From positions 1 to 54,797 of the forward strand of contig CANGNV010000015.1 in the NCBI GenBank assembly GCA_947455485.1: DNA of 54,797 nucleotides, in the 5' to 3' direction. Under the pieces are notes generated by a model, which did not search any database, was not told where the DNA came from, and worked only from the letters and a program-made list of their open reading frames with translations. This document shows, in pieces, positions 49,896-54,797 of the stretch. Within the stretch, counting starts at the first letter, position 1, and every line of letters begins with the position of its first letter. A program made the translations under genes and the position numbers. This stretch comes from Burkholderiaceae bacterium (lineage in GTDB: Bacteria > Pseudomonadota > Gammaproteobacteria > Burkholderiales > Burkholderiaceae).

Positions 49896-50360
49896 ATGGA
49901 CTTGAGAAAACTAAAAACCCTAATCGACCTTGTTTCTGAATCAGGAATTTCTGAATTAGAAGTGAATGAAGGTGAAGATCGTGTTCGTATTGTGAATGCC
50001 GGATCTCCAGCTCCTGCCGGTCAAGTGGTTTACGCTAATCCAGCACCAGTTCAGGCAATGCAAGCTACTCCTGCAGCCGCGTCAGCAGCTCCTGCACCAG
50101 CTGTCGAAGAAGCGCCTGCTGAAACTGGTTTTGTTGCTCGTTCACCAATGGTGGGAACCTTCTATCGCGCACCAAATCCTGAGTCTCCAGACTTTGTCAA
50201 AGTCGGCGATACAGTCAAAGTTGGTCAAACGCTGTGCATCATTGAAGCCATGAAGCTCCTAAATGAGATCGAATCTGAGCAAGCTGGTGTCATCAAGCAA
50301 ATTCTGTGTGAAAACGGCCAAGGTGTTGAATTTGATCAGCCGCTATTCATCATCGCTTAA
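49896..50360 (+). CDS. accB: Biotin carboxyl carrier protein of acetyl-CoA carboxylase
   Basis: Carries biotin between biotin carboxylase and carboxyltransferase in fatty-acid synthesis. The 154-residue protein has the N-terminal block MDLRKLKTLIDLVSESGISELEV, an Ala/Pro linker from about residue 36 to 76, then the biotinyl domain with VARSPMVGTFYRAPNPESPDFV and the EAMKL motif, where K120 is the biotinylated lysine. A good AGAGAGGA ribosome site precedes the ATG. Lies 36 bases after aroQ and 52 before accC. Confidence 0.98.
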   Translation: MDLRKLKTLIDLVSESGISELEVNEGEDRVRIVNAGSPAPAGQVVYANPAPVQAMQATPAAASAAPAPAVEEAPAETGFVARSPMVGTFYRAPNPESPDFVKVGDTVKVGQTLCIIEAMKLLNEIESEQAGVIKQILCENGQGVEFDQPLFIIA

Positions 50361-50412
50361 TAGATCTCCCTTAGATCTATTCCAATCCACTGTTACCTAA
50401 CTCAGAGCCGAC

Positions 50413-51777
50413 ATGTTCGATAAGATTCTGATTGCCAATCGCGGAGAAATTGCTCTCCGTATCCAACGCGCATGTCGCGAGTTGGGAATTAAAACTGTGG
50501 TGGTGTTCTCAACCGCAGATAAAGAAGCCAAATACGTGAAGCTTGCAGACGAAGCTGTCTGCATTGGGCCTGCCCCCTCACCACTGAGCTACCTCAATAT
50601 GCCCGCCATCATTTCAGCGGCAGAAGTAACAGATGCTGAAGCGATTCACCCGGGTTATGGCTTTCTCTCTGAGAACGCCGACTTCGCTGAACGTGTTGAA
50701 AAATCCGGTTTTGCATTCATTGGTCCAACTGCCGCCTCAATTCGCCTGATGGGCGATAAGGTTTCAGCTAAGCGCGCCATGATCAAAGCGGGCGTTCCTT
50801 GCGTTCCAGGATCCGAAGGCGCATTGCCTGACAATCCAAAAGAAATTATTGCTACCGCAAAAAAGGTAGGTTATCCAGTCATCATCAAAGCTGCAGGTGG
50901 TGGTGGTGGTCGCGGTATGCGCGTAGTACACACCGAAGCTGCATTACTAAACGCGGTCAACATGACCAAAGAAGAAGCAGGTCGCGCTTTTGGCAATCCA
51001 GAGGTCTATATGGAGAAGTTTCTTGAGAAACCTCGCCACGTAGAGATTCAAATTTTGGCCGATACCCATGGCAATGCCATTTGGTTAGGTGAGCGTGACT
51101 GCTCAATGCAACGTCGCCACCAAAAAGTGATTGAAGAAGCTCCAGCACCGGGCATTGATCGTCGCTTAATTGCCAAGATTGGTGAGCGCTGTGCAGAAGC
51201 CTGTAGAAAAATTGGCTACCGTGGCGCTGGTACCTTCGAATTCTTGTACGAAGACGGTGAATTCTTCTTCATTGAGATGAATACCCGCGTTCAAGTAGAA
51301 CACCCAGTCACTGAAATGATTACCGGCGTTGATATCGTTCAAGAGCAAATTCGTATTGCTGCAGGCTTAAAACTCAGCTATCGCCAGAAAGACATCGTTT
51401 TCCGTGGTCACGCCATTGAATGTCGTCTCAATGCAGAAGATCCATTTAAGTTCACACCAAGCCCAGGCAAAATTGGTTCGTTCCATATGCCGGGTGGCCC
51501 TGGAATTCGTGTCGACTCACATGCCTATAGTGGTTATGTTGTGCCATCCAATTACGATTCGATGATCGGTAAGTTGATTTCTTACGGCAATACTCGCGAA
51601 CAAGCGATTCGTCGTATGCAAATTGCGCTTTCTGAAATGGTGATTGACGGCATTACAACCAACGTACCCCTGCATCGTGAACTCATGCTCGATCCGAACT
51701 TTATAGAGGGCGGCACCAGTATTCACTATCTGGAACATCGCCTCGAAGAGCAAGCCGCTAGTCGCGGCAAGCCCTAA
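50413..51777 (+). CDS. accC: Biotin carboxylase subunit of acetyl-CoA carboxylase
   Basis: ATP-dependent carboxylation of biotin on AccB. The 454-residue protein begins [24 protein letters not shown] in part. It has [16 protein letters not shown], the ATP-grasp glycine-rich loop [13 protein letters not shown] near residue 162, [36 protein letters not shown] in part, and the metal/catalytic site [18 protein letters not shown] near 285-302. Standard length and order after accB. Confidence 0.98.
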   Translation: MFDKILIANRGEIALRIQRACRELGIKTVVVFSTADKEAKYVKLADEAVCIGPAPSPLSYLNMPAIISAAEVTDAEAIHPGYGFLSENADFAERVEKSGFAFIGPTAASIRLMGDKVSAKRAMIKAGVPCVPGSEGALPDNPKEIIATAKKVGYPVIIKAAGGGGGRGMRVVHTEAALLNAVNMTKEEAGRAFGNPEVYMEKFLEKPRHVEIQILADTHGNAIWLGERDCSMQRRHQKVIEEAPAPGIDRRLIAKIGERCAEACRKIGYRGAGTFEFLYEDGEFFFIEMNTRVQVEHPVTEMITGVDIVQEQIRIAAGLKLSYRQKDIVFRGHAIECRLNAEDPFKFTPSPGKIGSFHMPGGPGIRVDSHAYSGYVVPSNYDSMIGKLISYGNTREQAIRRMQIALSEMVIDGITTNVPLHRELMLDPNFIEGGTSIHYLEHRLEEQAASRGKP

Positions 51778-51811
51778 GCTCTAGGTCACTTGATGTCGAT
51801 TTGGAATCAGC

Positions 51812-53359
51812 ATGCCCTATCGTGAACTCGTTTTCACGGTACCCGCAGAAATTGCAGAACCTTTAGGTGACGCATTGCTGGAGGTGGGCGCACTCTCTGT
51901 CACCGTTGAAGACGATGCTGCTGGTGGTTACGATGAAAATCCACTTTATGGCGAGCCAGGCCTCTCACCTGAAGTTCAGGCTTGGGATCGCTCTTCAGTA
52001 ACAGCCTTATTTAATCCAGAAATTGATGACTCAGATGCGGTGAACTTCATTCCTGAGCTCCTCGCATCCCTCAAGGAAGCAGGATTCACTCTTCCAGCTC
52101 CGCAAGAAAAGATTGTTGAGGAACAAGACTGGGTTCGCTTAACGCAAAGTCAATTCGCCCCAATTCAAATTGGTGAGCGTATTTGGGTAGTGCCCTCTTG
52201 GCATGAAGCGCCTACTGACCCGAATGCAATTTGCTTAGCAGTTGATCCTGGTCTGGCATTTGGCACTGGCAGCCACCCCACTACGCACCTTTGCTTACTT
52301 TGGCTTGAACAAAATACGCAACTTTCAAATCAAAGCTTGCTTGATTACGGTTGTGGATCTGGAATTTTGGCTATTGCCGCTGCCAAACTGGGATGTAAGC
52401 CGGTTGTGGGTACTGATATCGATCCACAAGCCATGGTTGCAGCTCGCAGCAATGCAGAAATCAACAATACGACCATTCGTTTTGTTCTGCCCAATGAAAA
52501 TGCGCCAGAACTTGCCGCAGAAACAAAATACGACATCGTGATGGCGAATATTTTGGCTAACCCACTACAAGTTTTAGCGCCTGCCTTGGTAAATAAGATG
52601 CGCCCAGGCGGAAAAATCGTCCTTTCCGGTGTTCTTGCACGTCAAGCAGAGGAAGTCATTGCAACTTATAGCCAGTGGTTAACTCTTTCCGTTTGGAAAG
52701 ACAGTGAAGGCTGGGTCTGCTTGCATGGCACGCTACCTGTGCAAGGTGATAAATCGAGCGCTAACGTCAAAAACACAGACACTTCGGTGCCGGCTCAAAA
52801 AAAAAGTCCTAAATTAATCCTTCTTGGTCTTTTTTTCCTCTTGCTCATTATTTTTGGCGAGCATCTTTCTAGAAATTCTCTGCTGCCAACCCTAGCGACA
52901 CGTGTTGATGGCAGCTCTTCTGCGATTGCAACAAGTAGTTTTTCTCTTTTACAGAAGTTAGATGAACAATTGTGTCGCGCACTAGGGTGCGTAAATCGCT
53001 CTCTAAGCGATTTTGCTGCTTGGAAAATAACTTCGGTCACCCTTTCGCCCGAAAATGCGCGAGAGAGCCTTAAAAACGCTTCAAATCAATCTGTGTTGCA
53101 AGTTGAAATACAAAATCGTCTTGCAATACCGGTTTTATTCCCAAATTTAGAAATTTCTCTCACTGATGCGGAAGAATCTGAGATCAAAACGATTCAATTT
53201 TCTCCACAAGAGTGGTTGCCAACTGCTTGGCAAGAGTCACATCCAGATTTTTTACGTCAAGGCGCTCCTTCTGGCGAAATTTTTCACTCTGAATTGCCGA
53301 TTGCGCTCCCGCAAAATGCTGCAGGCTATCGGGTCAGAATTTTTTACCCTGAAAAATAG
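51812..53359 (+). CDS. prmA: PrmA-DUF3426 fusion: ribosomal protein L11 methyltransferase with membrane-anchored C-terminal domain
   Basis: Residues 1-311 form a complete PrmA, which trimethylates ribosomal protein L11: substrate domain (YRELVFTVPAEIAEPLGDAL), then DPGLAFGTGSHPTTHL (145-160), LDYGCGSGILAIAAAKLG (177-194, SAM motif I) and VMANILANPLQVLAP (243-257). A polar linker (312-332) leads to a hydrophobic helix at 335-349 (LILLGLFFLLLIIFG). Residues from about 360 to 515 look like DUF3426 (ALGCVNRSLSDFAAWKI, LQVEIQNRLAIPVLFPNLEISLTD, EWLP). In related genomes prmA and a separate zinc-ribbon DUF3426 gene are adjacent; here they share one frame and the MJ0042-type zinc ribbon is missing. 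No stop, frameshift or internal start with a ribosome site is evident at the junction. The fusion would place PrmA at the membrane. Confidence 0.88.
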   Translation: MPYRELVFTVPAEIAEPLGDALLEVGALSVTVEDDAAGGYDENPLYGEPGLSPEVQAWDRSSVTALFNPEIDDSDAVNFIPELLASLKEAGFTLPAPQEKIVEEQDWVRLTQSQFAPIQIGERIWVVPSWHEAPTDPNAICLAVDPGLAFGTGSHPTTHLCLLWLEQNTQLSNQSLLDYGCGSGILAIAAAKLGCKPVVGTDIDPQAMVAARSNAEINNTTIRFVLPNENAPELAAETKYDIVMANILANPLQVLAPALVNKMRPGGKIVLSGVLARQAEEVIATYSQWLTLSVWKDSEGWVCLHGTLPVQGDKSSANVKNTDTSVPAQKKSPKLILLGLFFLLLIIFGEHLSRNSLLPTLATRVDGSSSAIATSSFSLLQKLDEQLCRALGCVNRSLSDFAAWKITSVTLSPENARESLKNASNQSVLQVEIQNRLAIPVLFPNLEISLTDAEESEIKTIQFSPQEWLPTAWQESHPDFLRQGAPSGEIFHSELPIALPQNAAGYRVRIFYPEK

Positions 53360-53416
53360 ACTGCAAACTCCAATTCATACTCACTCCAATTGATTTTTAT
53401 TAGAAAGTAATTATTT

Positions 53417-54376
53417 ATGGCTAGCTTGATCTGCGGTTCCATCGCTTACGACACCATCATGAACTTTGAAGGCAGATTTGCCGATCAAATCCTACCTGAG
53501 CAGATTCACATCCTTAATGTCGCATTCCTGGTTCCTACAATGCGCCGTGAATTTGGTGGTTGCGCGGGCAATATCGCTTATAACCTCAGTCTTTTAGGTG
53601 GCGACCCCATCATCATGGCAACGGTAGGTGGTGATGCAGCACCATATCTTGATCGCCTCAAGCAACTCAAAATTGATGCAACGCACATTCGTCAAATTGA
53701 ACAAGCATTCACCGCTCAGGCGATGATTACTACCGATCAAGCCAATAATCAAATTACCGCTTTTCATCCTGGTGCAATGGGTGAATCCCACCTAAACCAA
53801 GTTTCTACTGTGGTTGCCGAACGCAGCAAGAATGCCAAAGGCGCAGCAAAATTCGGCATCGTTGCCCCAGATGGTCGCCAAGGAATGTGGGAGCACTGCC
53901 ATCAATTAGCTGAAGCAGATATTCCATTTGTATTTGATCCGGGCCAGGGTTTGCCCATGTTTAACGGTCCAGAACTGCTAGAACTCGTAGATATTGCAAG
54001 CTACCTCGCTGTAAATGATTACGAAGGCGAAATGCTTTCCCAAAGAACAGGTCTGAGCTTGGCAAAAGTAGCCGAAAGAGTAAAAGCGTTGATCGTTACC
54101 AAGGGCGCCGAAGGTGCAGACATCTACTTTGAAGGCAAATGCATTGCGATTCCGCCAGTACCAGCAGAAAAAGTGGTTGACCCGACTGGTTGTGGTGACG
54201 CATTCCGGGGTGGATTACTCTTTGGTTTGGAAAATGGCATGGACTGGGAAACCACTGGCCGATTAGCCAGCTTAATGGGTTCAATCAAAATTACCCACCA
54301 GGGACCACAAAATCACCAAATGAGCAAAGATGAAATCGCGGCTCAATTCAAATCAGCGTTTGGATTTGCCCTCTAA
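53417..54376 (+). CDS. PfkB-family carbohydrate/nucleoside kinase
   Basis: Phosphorylates a sugar or nucleoside; the ribokinase/adenosine kinase branch is the best fit. The 319-residue protein starts LICGSIAYDTIMNFEGRFADQI. It has the PfkB first signature REFGGCAGNIAYNLSLLGGDPIIMATVGGDA in part (residues 44-75), and the second signature DPTGCGDAFRGGLLFGL near 255-271 with the GCGD catalytic aspartate and anion hole. Length is typical. It lies 57 bases after the prmA fusion. Substrate cannot be fixed from sequence; adenosine kinase is a common annotation for this betaproteobacterial neighbour. Confidence 0.88.
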   Translation: MASLICGSIAYDTIMNFEGRFADQILPEQIHILNVAFLVPTMRREFGGCAGNIAYNLSLLGGDPIIMATVGGDAAPYLDRLKQLKIDATHIRQIEQAFTAQAMITTDQANNQITAFHPGAMGESHLNQVSTVVAERSKNAKGAAKFGIVAPDGRQGMWEHCHQLAEADIPFVFDPGQGLPMFNGPELLELVDIASYLAVNDYEGEMLSQRTGLSLAKVAERVKALIVTKGAEGADIYFEGKCIAIPPVPAEKVVDPTGCGDAFRGGLLFGLENGMDWETTGRLASLMGSIKITHQGPQNHQMSKDEIAAQFKSAFGFAL

Positions 54377-54405
54377 AGCTAATAATTCCTAGAAGTAGCA
54401 ATAAA

Positions 54406-54431
54406 AAAGGGATCTCGTGAGAGATCCCTTT
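54406..54431. terminator. Terminator of the H1-like gene (also acts on pfkB side)
   Basis: Perfect 11-bp stem AAAGGGATCTC (54406-54416) and GAGATCCCTTT (54421-54431) with loop GTGA. On the minus strand it is followed by a six-T run (A at 54403-54408 on the plus strand), so it terminates the H1-like gene. On the plus strand the T-run is short but the hairpin lies 30 bases after the pfkB stop. Confidence 0.85.
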
Positions 54432-54457
54432 GAACTTCACACGTCTACAAGCAAAGC

Positions 54458-54756
54458 TTATGGGCGTGTGCCAGTTGGGAAGGGCCAAGCAGCAGCAGGA
54501 TTCAACGTTGTTGAAGCAGCAGCTTTTTTAGCCACGGGCTTTTTTACAGCTTTGCCCGCCTTCTTCGCAGCAGGCTTACTTACTTTTTTTTTGCTACTTT
54601 ACGAGCTACTTTTTTAGCAGCAGGCTTCTTAGCAGCAGCTTTTTTAGCAGCAGGACGCTTCTTAGCAGCTACTTTTTTAGCAGCAGGCTTCTTAGCAGCT
54701 ACTTTTTTCTTAGCAGCTGGTTTCTTTGCAGCAGGTTTTTTCTTGGCGATTGCCAT
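54458..54756 (-). CDS. Lysine/alanine-rich histone H1-like protein, split by a frameshift at an A9 run
   Basis: Basic DNA-binding nucleoid protein resembling bacterial H1-like (AlgP/HctB-type) proteins. The ATG at 54754-54756 has AAGGAG seven bases upstream. In frame 0 it encodes 58 residues made of AAKK/PAAKK/VAAKK repeats and stops at TAA 54580-54582. Directly before the stop is a run of nine A (54584-54592) ending A AAA AAG. In the -1 frame, coding continues as VSKPAAKKAGKAVKKPVAKK, then a tail ending LNPAAAWPFPTGTRP and TAA at 54458-54460, for 99 residues in all. From memory, LNP..AWPFPTG tails occur at the end of related betaproteobacterial H1-like proteins, so the tail is real coding sequence. 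A hairpin (54554-54575) lies 7 bases after the heptamer. Either recoding by slippage, homopolymer variation or a sequence error explains the split. Confidence 0.85.
54554..54589 (-). promoter_or_regulatory. Putative -1 frameshift signal: slippery A AAA AAG, stop, spacer, hairpin
   Basis: On the minus strand the heptamer A AAA AAG occupies 54583-54589 in the correct zero-frame phase. It is followed by TAA (54580-54582), and a stem GCCTGC (54570-54575) with GCGGGC (54554-54559), six pairs including one U-G, begins after a 7-base spacer. This is the layout of the dnaX-type signal. No upstream Shine-Dalgarno-like enhancer was found. Confidence 0.5.
54610..54702 (-). repeat. Three tandem repeats of about 30 bases in the H1-like gene
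   Basis: Codons 19-28, 29-39 and 40-49 are close copies of one unit encoding VAAKKPAAKK; the second copy carries an extra arginine codon (33 bases). Such repeats explain length variation in H1-like proteins between strains. Confidence 0.8.
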
Positions 54757-54797
54757 ATTAATACTCCTTCACGTGAGGATTAGTACAAACTACATTA

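Noticed and set aside
54417..54617. Plus-strand frame of 66 codons with hydrophobic, phenylalanine-rich product
   Set aside because: It is the antisense of the lysine/alanine codons of the H1-like gene (AAA/AAG reads as TTT/CTT), so the hydrophobic pattern is an artefact.

Overview
The window looks like part of a betaproteobacterial (Burkholderiaceae) chromosome, most likely Polynucleobacter or a close relative. This is inferred from three things: moderate, slightly AT-leaning base composition; genes of a Gram-negative cell with LPS (lptE, bamE, waaC, mpl); and blocks typical of Burkholderiales, namely algH-ruvX-pyrR-pyrB, bamE divergent from fur, and tlpA-aroQ-accB-accC-prmA-DUF3426-pfkB-H1-like. 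No species call can be proved without a database search. I saw no tRNA, rRNA or CRISPR array.

Region 1 (1-13038) is a cell-surface polysaccharide region. It has the start of UDP-glucose dehydrogenase, a DUF2721 membrane protein, uppP, a TolC-like outer-membrane channel, waaC, the dTDP-L-rhamnose genes rfbBDAC, and four glycosyltransferase-type genes. One of these, a GT10 fucosyltransferase-like gene, is AT-rich and on the opposite strand. A gene-free stretch of about 518 bases (10244-10761) lies inside this accessory part.

Region 2 (13062-33444) is housekeeping: algH-ruvX-pyrR-pyrB, photolyase, apaH, hemL with a small rubredoxin, rlmL-type methyltransferase, hemJ, proA, a leuS-lptE-holA run, dapB, bamE/fur, gapA, tktA and rsmE.

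Region 3 (33494-48605) holds a barstar-like protein without a visible barnase, the malic enzyme/phosphotransacetylase fusion maeB, thiL-pgpA-cinA with two ATGA overlaps, corA, a lone TnpB (IS200/IS605 group), pyrF, and the run mpl-fabG-rnb-tonB-aroE-mtgA on the minus strand.

Region 4 (48632-54797) is tlpA, then aroQ-accB-accC-prmA, a PfkB-family kinase, and a lysine/alanine-rich histone H1-like gene at the right edge.

The most unusual features are: (a) tnpB starts directly at a near-consensus LexA/SOS operator that overlaps a perfect TATAAT, so the RNA-guided nuclease gene looks SOS-controlled and probably leaderless, and its RuvC glutamate appears relocated; (b) the H1-like gene is split by an A9 run ending in the dnaX-type slippery heptamer A AAA AAG, directly before a stop codon, with a hairpin 7 nt downstream and a clearly coding tail in the -1 frame; (c) prmA is fused in frame to a membrane-anchored DUF3426 domain that has lost its usual zinc ribbon.
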